Origin: Butyrivibrio sp.
Lineage (GTDB): Bacteria; Bacillota; Clostridia; Lachnospirales; Lachnospiraceae
Reading direction: 5' to 3'
DNA: 64,000 nucleotides
Assembly: GCF_017433805.1 (NCBI RefSeq)
Contig: NZ_JAFRGN010000036.1
Coordinates: 62,001 to 126,000 of the forward strand
Positions 26,813-36,421 of the stretch are shown piece after piece. Made by a program: the position numbers and the translations under genes. Under the pieces are notes generated by a model. The model was given only the letters and a program-made list of their open reading frames with translations, was not told the DNA's origin and searched no databases. Numbering within the stretch: position 1 is the stretch's first letter; the number at the start of each line of letters is the position of its first letter.

Positions 26813-27625
26813 TCAGCCTATAGCCTGCAAAATAAAGGGCGCAAGGCCATCATTGTTATTATCCTCACTGGTAACCACATTGGCGCTTTTCTTAACAAGC
26901 TCAGTACCATTTATCATGGCTATTCCGCAGCCTGCAGCCTCGATCATCGAGATATCATTCTGCTCATCTCCAGCTGCATAGGTGTTTTCAAGAGGTATTT
27001 CCAGAATATCAGCAAGTCTTTTGACCGCGCTTCCTTTTCCCGCCTCTGCAGGAAAAATCTCCATGTAATATGGATTGGAATACAGCAGGGTAAGCTTACC
27101 TTCTGTCATCTCGTACAGGGCTTTCCTAAAGCGCTCTTGCTTATCATGGTCATGAAGCTCAATGGCGATCATCTTGGATGGCGGCGCCTGAAGTTCGCTC
27201 ATAACATCATCAGTTACAATAAGCGGAGTCTTGATAACTCTCCTGTAATAATCCATGCATTCGCCGTCATGCCTTGAAACAATATGTGTTTCATTGTAGG
27301 TATGACAATGTATACCATACTCATCCGCAAGGTCTAGTATTGGTTCCACCATTTCCAGAGGAATTCCGGTCTTAAACACATACCTTCCTTCATCTACACT
27401 ATAAATTTCTGTACCATTTGAACCACACAGAAAGCTCCCCTTGAAATCAAGTCCAAGTCCCTCGTACACAGCCTTGGCGCTGTCAATTGCTCTCCCCGTG
27501 TTGATACAGAAATGATTTCCTGCTTCAGTAAACTTTTTAAGTGCCTCCATTGTCCCTGGCGTTATCTCTTTTTGCTTGTTCAAAAGAGTTCCATCCAGGT
27601 CAAAGAAAAATATCTTTTTACTCAC
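26813..27625 (-). CDS. Cof-type HAD phosphatase
   Basis: A 270-residue protein. A GTG start at 27625 with TTGGAG upstream gives MSKKIFFFDLDGTLLN. The HAD motifs are DLDGT, an early Asn/Gly stretch (CGSNGTE), a conserved Lys near GKGSAVKRLA and the acidic pair in AAGDEQNDISM. The C2-type cap between motifs II and III marks the Cof subfamily, which dephosphorylates sugar phosphates, pyridoxal phosphate and similar metabolites. The substrate cannot be predicted. Confidence 0.93.
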   Translation of the reverse strand: MSKKIFFFDLDGTLLNKQKEITPGTMEALKKFTEAGNHFCINTGRAIDSAKAVYEGLGLDFKGSFLCGSNGTEIYSVDEGRYVFKTGIPLEMVEPILDLADEYGIHCHTYNETHIVSRHDGECMDYYRRVIKTPLIVTDDVMSELQAPPSKMIAIELHDHDKQERFRKALYEMTEGKLTLLYSNPYYMEIFPAEAGKGSAVKRLADILEIPLENTYAAGDEQNDISMIEAAGCGIAMINGTELVKKSANVVTSEDNNNDGLAPFILQAIG

Positions 27626-27639
27626 ATCTATCTCCAAGA

Positions 27640-27686
27640 CAAAACAAAATCTTTACCCAAATTTGCGCGAAAAATGGGTAAAGATT
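27640..27686 (-). terminator. Terminator at the end of the pheA-ppx-ppk-maf run
   Basis: Twelve-base arms AATCTTTACCCA / TGGGTAAAGATT (27648-27659 and 27675-27686), then TTGTTTTG on the minus strand. It lies 27 nt past the stop at 27713. Confidence 0.8.
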
Positions 27687-27712
27687 CTCTGATCATTTAA
27701 TCGCGAATAACA

Positions 27713-27967
27713 TCAGCCCTCAACTATAAGGTATCTGCCATCGCCTATATCAAATACTTCATCAGCATCAAGCACATTACCACCCTCGGTATCAACGCCT
27801 GATTCCTCAAAGTACTCTTCAACTTCATCAACGCCGTCCACAACAACAGCCATGCAGTCCTCTAAAAATGCCTCTGCCTCTTCCATATTGGACGCAACAT
27901 CCTCAGGAAAAAGCTGCCCCTGATTTTCCAAAAAACATCTCAGAACTGCCTCATCATACTCGTGCAT
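27713..27967 (-). CDS. Small acidic protein of unknown function downstream of maf
   Basis: The ATG at 27967 follows GGAGG and gives 84 residues. A longer in-frame reading into maf is possible but lacks a ribosome binding site. The protein is strongly acidic (many Glu and Asp), with EEAEAFLEDCMAVVVDG and VEEYFEESG, and ends in YLIVEG. It has no signal peptide or membrane segment. I recall similar small proteins beside maf in other Lachnospiraceae, but I know no function. It is the last gene of the run. Confidence 0.8.
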   Translation of the reverse strand: MHEYDEAVLRCFLENQGQLFPEDVASNMEEAEAFLEDCMAVVVDGVDEVEEYFEESGVDTEGGNVLDADEVFDIGDGRYLIVEG

Positions 27968-28013
27968 AATTAAAATCCTCCAAAAATCCTTTTCGAAGCT
28001 ATGCGTTTTCTCC

Positions 28014-28601
28014 TTACAAAAGCTCATGCTCCTGCATTTCATGATAGAGTCTTGCGATTGGAAGCCCAACTACATTGTAGTAGTCACCTCTGATACCTGA
28101 AATAAATATAGCAAACTGTCCCTGGACACCGTAGCCTCCTGCCTTGTCATCCGGTTCACCTGTCGCTACGTAAGTTTCTATTTCCTTGTCAGTCATAGGT
28201 GCTACATCCACCAGTGTTTCTTCATGGAAGGTAAAAGACTTCGCTTCCCCCTTCTCGTCAGTATAGAAAACTGTCACACCTGTGTACACCGCGTGAGTGT
28301 TACCTGAAAGGTCTCTGATCATCCGCGTTGCATCCGCTCTGTCCGCGGGCTTACCAAGCACTCTACGATTATATGATACAACGGTGTCTGCGCCGATTAC
28401 AACTAGTCTATCTGTCTCATTCGTAAAAATTTTGTGAAAAATCTCGGAAGCTTTTTTGAAAGAAAGCTCCTCAACCATCTTGCTAGGCTCGGTGTTATCA
28501 GCGTTTTCATCGCCCACTGCCGGAATAACCTCATAATTTGGAATCACCTTGGCAAGAAGCTCCCTTCTCCTTGGTGATCCTGATGCTAAAACATATCTCA
28601 T
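28014..28601 (-). CDS. maf: Maf family nucleotide pyrophosphatase
   Basis: A 195-residue protein starting 4 bp after the ppk stop. Hallmarks are LASGSPRRRELL (residues 5-16), the catalytic Asp in VIGADTVVSYNRRVLGKP and the closing GDYYNVVGLPIARLY. Maf proteins hydrolyse dTTP, UTP and modified nucleotides to monophosphates, limiting misincorporation, and are linked to septum inhibition. Its ribosome binding site is inside the 3' end of ppk. Confidence 0.95.
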   Translation of the reverse strand: MRYVLASGSPRRRELLAKVIPNYEVIPAVGDENADNTEPSKMVEELSFKKASEIFHKIFTNETDRLVVIGADTVVSYNRRVLGKPADRADATRMIRDLSGNTHAVYTGVTVFYTDEKGEAKSFTFHEETLVDVAPMTDKEIETYVATGEPDDKAGGYGVQGQFAIFISGIRGDYYNVVGLPIARLYHEMQEHELL

Positions 28602-28605
28602 ATTA

Positions 28606-30759
28606 TCAAACCTTCATTTCTGGTATGAACACTCTGGAATTCTGAGAATTCATTACCTTTGAATTTTTGGCTGCTTCTTCGCCAAATACTTTCTGGGAGT
28701 TGATTCTATCAGATGCATCTATCTTTTGGCAATCCACCTTAACATATACGCCCTTATCATTCATCACATGAGCTTTGTCAGTGTCAGCAAGCTCTACATC
28801 AAGGATATGTCTTAGCTTTTTGCGAAGCTTATCATTCTCAACGGGGAAAAGAATCTCCACACGTCTCTCAAGGTTACGTGGCATCCAGTCTGCGCTACTG
28901 CAGTAATACTCAGGGCTTCCACCGTTTTCAAAATAGAATATTCTGCTGTGCTCAAGGTAATTACCAACTATGGATCTGACTGATATATTCTCGCTTACTC
29001 CTGGAATTCCAGTGCGAAGGCAACATATACCTCTTACAATGAGATCAATCTTAACTCCCATGGAGCTTGCCTTATATAGCTCAGCTATTACCTCTTTGTG
29101 ACAGATTGAATTCATCTTGGCAACGATATGGGCTGGCTCTCCATTAAGAGCATGGTCCTCTTCTCTCTTGATAAGGTCCAGAACTCTGTCCTTGAGCCAT
29201 AATGGCGCAAGAGACAGCTTATTCCAGCCAAGTGGCTCTGAGTAACCTGAGAGCATATTAAACACAGCTGTAGCGTCCTCACCAAAAGCTGGAGCACAGG
29301 TGAAAAGACCTACATCCGTATACTGCTTGGCTGTTGAATCATTGTAGTTACCTGTTGCAAGATGTACGTATCTCTTGATACCATCTTCCTCTCTTCTCAC
29401 AACAAGAGTTATCTTACAGTGTGTCTTAAGGCCCACAAGTCCGTAGATAACGTGACAACCAGCTTTCTCAAGCATCTTGGCCCAGACGATATTGTTCTCC
29501 TCATCAAATCTGGCCTTGAGCTCAACCAGTACTGTTACCTGCTTGCCGTTGTCAGCAGCCTTGGCAAGAGCTGCGATGATTGGAGAATTACCACTTACTC
29601 TGTACAGTGTCTGCTTGATAGCAAGAACATCCGGATCAACAGCAGCGTCTTCAACGAACTTAACGACATTCTCAAAGGTCTCATACGGATGATGCATAAG
29701 GATATCGCCCTTTGAGATAACATCAAAGAGATTATCCTGTCCGATAAATTCAGGAACTGGCTGTGGCCCCTTATATCTATGCTCCTTGAGGTCATCAAAG
29801 CCCTCAAGCTTGTACATCTTCATAAGGAAGGTCAGATCAAGCGGTCCATCAATATCGTAGATTTCGTTTTCTTCTACTCCAAGCTCATCAACTATGAGCT
29901 TTAAGAGCCTTCTATTTATTCCTGTGGCAACTTCAAGCCTTATGGCCTGTCCCCACTGCCTTCTCTTGATCTGCTTCTCGATTTCTTTTAAAAGATCTTC
30001 TGCCTCATCCTCATCGATAGAAAGATCCGCATTTCTACCAACTCTGTATGGTGAACTTGTGATTACATCATAGTTAAGGAACAGCTTATCTACATTCCTC
30101 TGGATGATTTCCTCAAGGAAGATAACCTTGCGTACTTCTCTCTCCTTGCCGCCTCCCGGAATCTCAAGGATTCTTGGAAGAACGTCAGGAACCTGAACTG
30201 TAGCAAAATCTACATCATCCTTGCCCTCTTTTTTCTTAAGAAGAGCTGCAATGTTAAGTGTCTTGTTCCTGATAAGAGGGAAAGGCCTTGATGAATCTAC
30301 TGCCATCGGGGTCAGAACAGGGTAAACAAATTCCTCAAAGTATCTGTCTACATACTCACCATCCTTGGCATTCAGATCCTCTGCTCTGCAGATCATAAGT
30401 CCCTTGGATAAAAGATCTGGAACAAGCTCTTTGTTATAGATTCTATACTGTTCATCTACAAAGCTGTGGACAGTAGACAGAACCTCAGTAAGCTGCTCTT
30501 TGGCAGTCATTCCGGCGATATCAAGCTTCTTGTAATCAGCATTTATCATATCCTTGAGGGAAGCAACTCTTACCATGAAGAATTCATCAAGGTTACTTGC
30601 TGATATGCTCAGGAACTTGAGCCTTTCAAACAGAGGATTATCCTTATCCTCTGCCTCTGACAGAACTCTCTCATTAAACTGAAGCCAGCTCAGCTCTCTG
30701 TTTATATAGTATTTAGGATCTTCAAAATCGAATTCCTTTTTAGACTTATTCTTAGCCAT
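28606..30759 (-). CDS. ppk1: Polyphosphate kinase 1
   Basis: A 717-residue enzyme that polymerises the gamma phosphate of ATP into polyphosphate. The ATG at 30759 follows GAGGTGG. The N-terminal domain YYINRELSWLQFN is diagnostic. The phosphoacceptor His lies in GLKTHCKITLVVRR, and the second catalytic His in YLEHSRIFYFENGG. Length matches the family. It lies 7 bp downstream of the exopolyphosphatase gene, so synthesis and breakdown enzymes are co-transcribed. Confidence 0.97.
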   Translation of the reverse strand: MAKNKSKKEFDFEDPKYYINRELSWLQFNERVLSEAEDKDNPLFERLKFLSISASNLDEFFMVRVASLKDMINADYKKLDIAGMTAKEQLTEVLSTVHSFVDEQYRIYNKELVPDLLSKGLMICRAEDLNAKDGEYVDRYFEEFVYPVLTPMAVDSSRPFPLIRNKTLNIAALLKKKEGKDDVDFATVQVPDVLPRILEIPGGGKEREVRKVIFLEEIIQRNVDKLFLNYDVITSSPYRVGRNADLSIDEDEAEDLLKEIEKQIKRRQWGQAIRLEVATGINRRLLKLIVDELGVEENEIYDIDGPLDLTFLMKMYKLEGFDDLKEHRYKGPQPVPEFIGQDNLFDVISKGDILMHHPYETFENVVKFVEDAAVDPDVLAIKQTLYRVSGNSPIIAALAKAADNGKQVTVLVELKARFDEENNIVWAKMLEKAGCHVIYGLVGLKTHCKITLVVRREEDGIKRYVHLATGNYNDSTAKQYTDVGLFTCAPAFGEDATAVFNMLSGYSEPLGWNKLSLAPLWLKDRVLDLIKREEDHALNGEPAHIVAKMNSICHKEVIAELYKASSMGVKIDLIVRGICCLRTGIPGVSENISVRSIVGNYLEHSRIFYFENGGSPEYYCSSADWMPRNLERRVEILFPVENDKLRKKLRHILDVELADTDKAHVMNDKGVYVKVDCQKIDASDRINSQKVFGEEAAKNSKVMNSQNSRVFIPEMKV

Positions 30760-30766
30760 ACCCACC

Positions 30767-32311
30767 TCACATTTTCTTTTGTCTGATGACAGGTCTTATA
30801 CCAAAGACCTCTTCAAAAAATGCAGCTCTGTTATCAAATAGTCCCTTTTCAAGAGTGATATCTGCCTTGGTATCAACGTTAATAATAAGCTCATCATTAG
30901 CAAGACTTACCTTAACATCCTTAAACTTCTGCTTGTGAGTTCTGTCAAGACCATTAGCTACTCGAAGGAGCGCTGTCAGCTTGGCAACTCTTAGATAATC
31001 CTCCTTGGAGAGTCCTTCCAGATACTGGCTCTGGCTGCCATAATACTCAAAGTCCTCGTGATTGTATCTGACTACATTGGCTACTATAAGTCTCTCCAAA
31101 TGTGAAAGACCTATGATCTCAGTAGACATGATGATGTTAAAAGAGCAGTCTCCAAGATAAACTACGCTGATGTACTTACCACAGTCATGAAGAATTGTGG
31201 CAATTGTAAGAAGCAGCCTGTCTCTCTGGGAAAGCCCATGAAGACTCTTTGTATTGTCAAAGATATTAAGTGCGATCTTCTGCAAAGTCTCTCGTCTTGA
31301 TTTACTACCCATAAATCTCTTGGATATGTTCTGAGCACAGGCAACGATATCCTGTTCAAAGTCATGTGGTGATTTTATGAAGTTCTTTTGCTCAGCATAT
31401 TCATAAGCAATACCATCACACAACGTAATACCGGGAGCCCAGATATTTGCTGCCTTGGTAACATCAAGAATACACTTTATGAGAACCCCTGAAACATACA
31501 AAAGAGGTACGTTATCTTCAGGGATATTCAGCTTTTTGGCTACAACAATATCACTGACCTGATTGGCCTGCTCCAAAAATCCCATGTACTCCTGCCTTGT
31601 AATAAAGCCAGGGTTAACGGTATCTTTTTTGAACCTCTGAATGATAGGCGAAACGTAATCGTCAATGATAATGATATTTTCTATTGTTTTATCTTTGAGA
31701 TATAGTTTGGAAAATACTGATAGTTGGGAATTAACAAGTTCCGACACAAGGTCCATATATTTAAGCCTTGTGGCATGAACATACTCCATGGTTGTATGGA
31801 TTCTCAGAACTCCGGTACGAAGGTTCTGAGTAGCAACCAGGGTATCTTTTTCAAAGAGTGAAATCTGAATACTGCCACCGCCAATGTCCACTATGGCTGT
31901 GGGCTTTGCAATAATCTCTTTAAAATTGCCATGTTTAAGGGCGATGGATTTGTAATCCAGAAAGCGCTGTTCTGAGTTACTGAGGATATCAATGTGTATC
32001 CCTGTTCTCTGCTCTATAAGGTCACGAACAACCACAATATCTTTGGTTTCTCTGACCGCACTGGTACCATAGGCCTGGTAGTGCGTAACACCATACCCTT
32101 TCATGATCTGCCTGAAATCACACAGAATCCTGATCATCTCATCAACATGCCTATGGGAAATGCGACCAGTTGCATAGGTCTCACTGCCCAGATCCATGCG
32201 ATGTCTGACGTAATCCAGCTCTCTCACGCCATTTTTAGAAGAGAGCTCGAACACCTTAAGTGCCATCTCATAGGATCCCACATCAATTGCTGCAAAAACC
32301 TCTCCTGTCAT
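30767..32311 (-). CDS. ppx: Exopolyphosphatase / guanosine pentaphosphatase (Ppx/GppA)
   Basis: A 514-residue protein. The ASKHA phosphate loops AAIDVGSYEM and VDIGGGSIQISLF bound the actin-like N-terminal domains (about residues 1-300). The C-terminal part is an HD-like domain (TIATILHDCGKYI). It releases phosphate from polyphosphate chains and may hydrolyse pppGpp, linking polyphosphate to the stringent response. TGAGGGG lies upstream of the ATG. The downstream gene is ppk1. Confidence 0.93.
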   Translation of the reverse strand: MTGEVFAAIDVGSYEMALKVFELSSKNGVRELDYVRHRMDLGSETYATGRISHRHVDEMIRILCDFRQIMKGYGVTHYQAYGTSAVRETKDIVVVRDLIEQRTGIHIDILSNSEQRFLDYKSIALKHGNFKEIIAKPTAIVDIGGGSIQISLFEKDTLVATQNLRTGVLRIHTTMEYVHATRLKYMDLVSELVNSQLSVFSKLYLKDKTIENIIIIDDYVSPIIQRFKKDTVNPGFITRQEYMGFLEQANQVSDIVVAKKLNIPEDNVPLLYVSGVLIKCILDVTKAANIWAPGITLCDGIAYEYAEQKNFIKSPHDFEQDIVACAQNISKRFMGSKSRRETLQKIALNIFDNTKSLHGLSQRDRLLLTIATILHDCGKYISVVYLGDCSFNIIMSTEIIGLSHLERLIVANVVRYNHEDFEYYGSQSQYLEGLSKEDYLRVAKLTALLRVANGLDRTHKQKFKDVKVSLANDELIINVDTKADITLEKGLFDNRAAFFEEVFGIRPVIRQKKM

Positions 32312-32356
32312 ATATTGCCCCTCATATACTAATTCTTTTACCCCGGAAATATCAGA

Positions 32357-33484
32357 TCAATAGTTGCCGAGGATCTTCATCATCTTGGCTTCTTCTCTGA
32401 GTCCCCTCAATGCATTGCGAACAGAACTGTCCTCAAGGTTTCCTTCGAAGTCAATAAAGAATCTGTACTCCCAATCCTTGTCCTCGATAGGTCTTGATTC
32501 GATCTTGGTCATATTAAGATTATTATAAATGAAATGTGACATTATGTGGTAAAGTGAGCCGGCCTCGTGAGGAATCTCAAGGCAAAGACTGATCTTGCCA
32601 GCGCCCTTTAAAAAGACCTTCTGATTGGCCACAATAATAAATCTTGTAGAGTTAGAATCCGCCTGGTTGATACCTTCCTGAATAATATCAAGGCCATAGA
32701 TTCCTGCTGCAGCTGAACTTGCGATAGCTGCCTGAGTAATATCTTTATCCTCAGCTACCTTTCTGGCAGCAAAGGCGTTGTTCTTCATACCAATCTGCTG
32801 AATATCGCTGTGCTCATTGAGGAATCTGCTGCTCTGCATAAGAGACTGTGGATGTGAATATACAGTCTTGATATCATCCAGCTTAGCCCCTGGAACACCC
32901 ATGAGACAGTGTCTTATCTCGATGATCTGCTCTCCAACAATGTAGTTCTCGTACTCTGTCAGAAGATCGTATACTTCACTTACGATTCCAGCTGTGGAAT
33001 TCTCTATAGGAAGGACAGCATAGTCAGCACTTCCCTCTTCCAGAACACTCATAGCATCTCTGAAGGTCTCAACATGGAAGCTCTTGACGTTCTCGCCAAA
33101 GAACTTTTTCATAGCCATCTCTGAATAAGCGCCCTCAGCTCCCTGATAGCACACTCTGGAATTATCCTTATCGATTGAATCAATAGCAATAAATGGAAGT
33201 CTTCCAGTTGCGCCAGCGCTTGCAAGCTTCTGATACTGAAGCTTACGACTCATAGACATAAGGTGGGAAAAGAGCTCCTCTACTCCGGTTCTATTAAAAT
33301 CAGATGAGGCCATATCCCTTACAGCCTTTATTTTCTGAGCTTCTCTTTCTTTATCGAAAACCTTCTTGCCATTAGCGATCTTGTAATCAGCTACCTGTGA
33401 GGCAATCTCCATTCTCTTTTCAAAGAGGTCAACTATCTGCCTGTCTACACTATCTATCTCTACTCGAAGCTGTTGTAAGTCCAT
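32357..33484 (-). CDS. pheA: Bifunctional chorismate mutase / prephenate dehydratase
   Basis: A 375-residue enzyme. The ATG at 33484 has AGGATGG at good spacing; one three codons earlier is crowded by it. An AroQ chorismate mutase helical domain (about residues 1-85; LRVEIDSVDRQIVDLFEKR) is followed by prephenate dehydratase (YQGAEGAYSEMA to NSTRFIIV, about 105-285) and an ACT domain with ESRPI for phenylalanine feedback. It makes phenylpyruvate from chorismate. It starts the run leading to ppx and ppk1. Confidence 0.96.
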   Translation of the reverse strand: MDLQQLRVEIDSVDRQIVDLFEKRMEIASQVADYKIANGKKVFDKEREAQKIKAVRDMASSDFNRTGVEELFSHLMSMSRKLQYQKLASAGATGRLPFIAIDSIDKDNSRVCYQGAEGAYSEMAMKKFFGENVKSFHVETFRDAMSVLEEGSADYAVLPIENSTAGIVSEVYDLLTEYENYIVGEQIIEIRHCLMGVPGAKLDDIKTVYSHPQSLMQSSRFLNEHSDIQQIGMKNNAFAARKVAEDKDITQAAIASSAAAGIYGLDIIQEGINQADSNSTRFIIVANQKVFLKGAGKISLCLEIPHEAGSLYHIMSHFIYNNLNMTKIESRPIEDKDWEYRFFIDFEGNLEDSSVRNALRGLREEAKMMKILGNY

Positions 33485-33553
33485 TGGATCCATCCTTTTC
33501 TATATAAAATATTGCCCTCATAGGCGTATCTTTACTCATAATTCCACAAAATA

Positions 33554-33582
33554 AGTGTAAGATAAAAACCGCTTGATAGCAA
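33554..33582 (-). promoter_or_regulatory. Probable promoter of pheA
   Basis: Minus-strand TTGCTA (33577-33582), a 17-nt spacer, TACACT (33554-33559). Its -35 box overlaps that of the divergent promoter. Confidence 0.45.
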
Positions 33583-33601
33583 TAACTGGTACGCATATAA
33601 T
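33573..33601 (+). promoter_or_regulatory. Promoter of the DUF5050-type gene
   Basis: TTGATA (33573-33578), a 17-nt spacer, perfect TATAAT (33596-33601). Transcription would start near 33608, giving a leader of about 46 nt. Confidence 0.7.
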
Positions 33602-33653
33602 TAAGTTAAGGACACAATATTGGGTAGCTTGTTTTATATGCGAGGGGCATATT

Positions 33654-34661
33654 ATGAACAGACGACGAACTATTTTAGCCTTTATTATTGTCACACTTCT
33701 GATCGTTGCAGTAGTGATATTTACTATATTGGATAAAAGAGTCCCAAGAGCCCCTTCCGATCATGGCAATTCTGCCGGTAATCTCCACAATGGTGGCCTG
33801 TTTTTTGAAATGGATGGCAAGGTATATTTTGCTAATCCCTATGATTCTGACTGTCTATATTCTATGGATCCCGATGAAACTCATCCCAAGCGACTTACAA
33901 GTATGCGCGTTAAATATATAAGCGGAGCCAATGGTTTTCTGTATTTTTACATGGACTCAACCAAGAAGTCCGGCTCTGTAGGCGGTCTTGGTACCGTAGC
34001 CAACCAATATGGTATATACAGATGTAAGGTAAATGGAAGCGATCAGACATGTCTTCTCAGGGATTTCTGTGGAGAAATGCAGTTATGCGGAGAATATATA
34101 TATTATATAACAAAATTGGATGGCGGAGCTCTCAACAAAATCCGTGTAGATAAAAAGAATAGGTCTGTTGTCGCACCTGAAGCCATCTCTCCTGTATGCT
34201 ATGACAATGGTTATATCTTCTATACAGGAGTATCTGAGGATCACAGGATTCATGCTATGAACACTCAGGCTGGGGACACAATAAGCGATGTTTTACCAGG
34301 ACATCTCTTCTTCCCTGTTGTAAAAGGTAACTATATCTACTATATGAACGGAGATTCCAATTATAGCCTCTGGCGTACCAATCTCATGACTGGGGAAACC
34401 GAGATCGTTACTTCAGAGCGTATTGACTACTACACCCTTGATGATCAGCATGTTTACTACGCTTACGCCAACGGCCAGAATTCCGCGCTTAAAATGTGCG
34501 ACCTTGATGGCTATGGCAAAACCGTTCTTTTTGAGGGTGTAACAAATAGTTTGAATGTAACATCACATTATCTGTATTTTAAGGTTTACGGGAATGACGA
34601 TGTGGTGTATCATATGCCATTGGATGGAACAAATCGGATTTCAGTTCTGACTTTCGACTGA
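33654..34661 (+). CDS. Membrane-anchored beta-propeller-like protein (DUF5050 type)
   Basis: The ATG at 33654 follows GAGGGG and gives 335 residues. One N-terminal membrane segment (about residues 6-26) is followed by an extracellular region of about 300 residues built from repeating short units such as YIYYMNGDSNYSLWRTN and YIYYITKLDGGALNKI. These are the aromatic-rich blades of the DUF5050 family, which has no known function. It lies 64 bp upstream of pyrB with no clear terminator between, so read-through is possible. Confidence 0.8.
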   Translation: MNRRRTILAFIIVTLLIVAVVIFTILDKRVPRAPSDHGNSAGNLHNGGLFFEMDGKVYFANPYDSDCLYSMDPDETHPKRLTSMRVKYISGANGFLYFYMDSTKKSGSVGGLGTVANQYGIYRCKVNGSDQTCLLRDFCGEMQLCGEYIYYITKLDGGALNKIRVDKKNRSVVAPEAISPVCYDNGYIFYTGVSEDHRIHAMNTQAGDTISDVLPGHLFFPVVKGNYIYYMNGDSNYSLWRTNLMTGETEIVTSERIDYYTLDDQHVYYAYANGQNSALKMCDLDGYGKTVLFEGVTNSLNVTSHYLYFKVYGNDDVVYHMPLDGTNRISVLTFD

Positions 34662-34680
34662 TGGGGACGTTCCATTCTGG
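34662..34680. repeat. Possible fragment related to the dispersed repeat
   Basis: The bases right after the DUF5050-type stop read GGGGACGTTCCATTCTGG, starting like the GGGGACGGGG core of the 942/2345/4445 repeats read on the other strand. The similarity is short and may be coincidence. Confidence 0.25.
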
Positions 34681-34724
34681 CAAAGAGGTATTTTTCACAA
34701 TCATTTAATGTATGAGGAGAAGGT

Positions 34725-35681
34725 ATGAATAACTTGCGACACATGATGAACCCTCTTGATTTCTCTGTCGAGGAGCTTGAGGCATTATTCGATGTAGCCA
34801 ATGACATCGAAAACAACATGGCAGCCTATTCGCACAAGTGCGATGGCAAGATTTTAGCCACCTGTTTCTATGAACCCAGTACCAGAACAAGACTTAGTTT
34901 TGAGACCGCAATGCTCCGTCTCGGGGGCAAGACTCTCGGCTTTGCAGATGCCGGATCATCTTCAGCAGCCAAGGGCGAAAGCGTAGCCGATACAATACGT
35001 GTTATTTCCTGTTTCGCAGATATCTGCGCGATGCGTCATCCAAAAGAAGGTGCTCCAATGGTAGCAGCTTCCAATTCTCTCATTCCTGTTATCAATGCAG
35101 GTGATGGCGGACATCAGCATCCCACTCAGACACTTACAGATCTTTTAACTATCAGATCTTTATATGGCAAGCTTGGCGATTTTACTATCGGTCTTTGCGG
35201 CGATCTTAAATTTGGACGTACTGTCCACTCTCTTATAAATGCTCTTACCAGATACACTGGTATTCATTTTATTTTCATTTCCCCCAAGGAGCTCAAGGTT
35301 CCTGACTACATAACTGAAATGCTCGATTCTAAGGGTCTTACCTATGAAGAAGTAATTAAGCTCGAAGATGTTATGCCTCGACTCGACTTCCTGTACATGA
35401 CAAGAGTACAGAAAGAGCGTTTCTTCAACGAAGAAGACTACATACGTCTGAAGAACTTCTATATTCTGGACAAGGCCAAGATGGAGCTTGCAAAAGAGAA
35501 AATGTTCATTCTCCATCCACTTCCACGTGTAAACGAGATCTCTGTAGAAATCGACAGCGATCCAAGAGCCGCATATTTCAAACAGGTTCAGTATGGCCTC
35601 TACGTTAGAATGGCCCTGATCCTCACCTTGCTGGATATGACTGATGCTCACATGAACGAAGGTTTACTAAGGGAATTCTAA
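34725..35681 (+). CDS. pyrB: Aspartate carbamoyltransferase catalytic subunit
   Basis: A 318-residue enzyme joining carbamoyl phosphate and aspartate, the committed step of pyrimidine synthesis. Substrate motifs are present: [14 protein letters not shown] for carbamoyl phosphate, [15 protein letters not shown] and [21 protein letters not shown] precedes the ATG. The regulatory subunit follows 12 bp later. Confidence 0.98.
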   Translation: MNNLRHMMNPLDFSVEELEALFDVANDIENNMAAYSHKCDGKILATCFYEPSTRTRLSFETAMLRLGGKTLGFADAGSSSAAKGESVADTIRVISCFADICAMRHPKEGAPMVAASNSLIPVINAGDGGHQHPTQTLTDLLTIRSLYGKLGDFTIGLCGDLKFGRTVHSLINALTRYTGIHFIFISPKELKVPDYITEMLDSKGLTYEEVIKLEDVMPRLDFLYMTRVQKERFFNEEDYIRLKNFYILDKAKMELAKEKMFILHPLPRVNEISVEIDSDPRAAYFKQVQYGLYVRMALILTLLDMTDAHMNEGLLREF

Positions 35682-35693
35682 AGGAGGAAATAA

Positions 35694-36140
35694 ATGTTAA
35701 ATATTGGAAAAATCGAAGAAGGCTTCGTTCTCGACCACATCCAGGCCGGAAAAAGCATGCAGATATACAAACACCTTGGTCTTGATAAACTCGACTCAAC
35801 AGTAGCCATCATCAAGAATGCTAAAAGTAAGGCCATGGGTAAAAAGGATATCTTAAAGATTGAATGTGACATTGAATCACTTGATCTCGACATTCTCGCC
35901 TACATCGACCACAACATCACAGTAAACGTAATCAAGGATGGCGAAATCATCGAGAAACGCTCTCTTGTACTTCCTAAGCAGATCACCGGAGTTATCAAGT
36001 GCCATAACCCTAGATGTATCTCCTCTATCGAACAGGAACTCCCACAGATCTTCTACCTCGCTGATGAGAAGAAGGAAATTTACCGTTGCAAATACTGTGA
36101 CGAGAAGTACAGTGATGGAGATGCTGCAGCGAAGGTTTGA
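35694..36140 (+). CDS. pyrI: Aspartate carbamoyltransferase regulatory subunit
   Basis: A 148-residue subunit that carries allosteric CTP/ATP sites and bridges catalytic trimers. The C-terminal zinc domain has CHNPRC (about residue 103) and CKYCDEK (about 132). AAAGGAGG precedes the ATG. It indicates a class B, allosteric holoenzyme. Confidence 0.97.
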   Translation: MLNIGKIEEGFVLDHIQAGKSMQIYKHLGLDKLDSTVAIIKNAKSKAMGKKDILKIECDIESLDLDILAYIDHNITVNVIKDGEIIEKRSLVLPKQITGVIKCHNPRCISSIEQELPQIFYLADEKKEIYRCKYCDEKYSDGDAAAKV

Positions 36141-36421
36141 CGACAACTTAACGACACATTATTGATTCATTGCAAATTGCATCTATAATAGCAGAATCCG
36201 CATTTTTGATGCCTTTTCCAAAGAAATAACAAAATCAAGTGCATCATTATTTCAATATTTTCAATAATAGATGCAAGTAGAATCGAAAAAGCTTGAATTA
36301 TGTCATCAAAAATAGAGAGCTCTCCATTTTTTGATGCATTTTACCACATTCGAAGTGCCACCAGACTCGGAACCGCTTCGCTTGTTCCTCGTTGGTGCGG
36401 CTTCGCCGTATGAAACAATAA
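36141..36421. other. Intergenic region after pyrI with spaced inverted repeat
   Basis: No gene is seen. TTGCATCTATAATAG (36177-36191) and CAATAATAGATGCAA (36262-36276) are inverted copies with two mismatches, about 70 nt apart, and further TGCATC/GATGCA words occur around 36210, 36241 and 36336. The stretch could fold on RNA from pyrBI. Near 36370-36405 a GC-richer patch repeats the word CGCTTCG/GGCTTCG. Confidence 0.4.

Noticed and set aside
27968-28069. N-terminal extension of the 84-residue acidic protein into maf
   Set aside because: The extension has no ribosome binding site and is the antiphase reading of maf; GGAGG supports the ATG at 27967.
36360-36410. Integron-like attC or small RNA in the GC-richer patch
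   Set aside because: The repeated CTTCG words do not form convincing long arms and there is no integrase or cassette gene.
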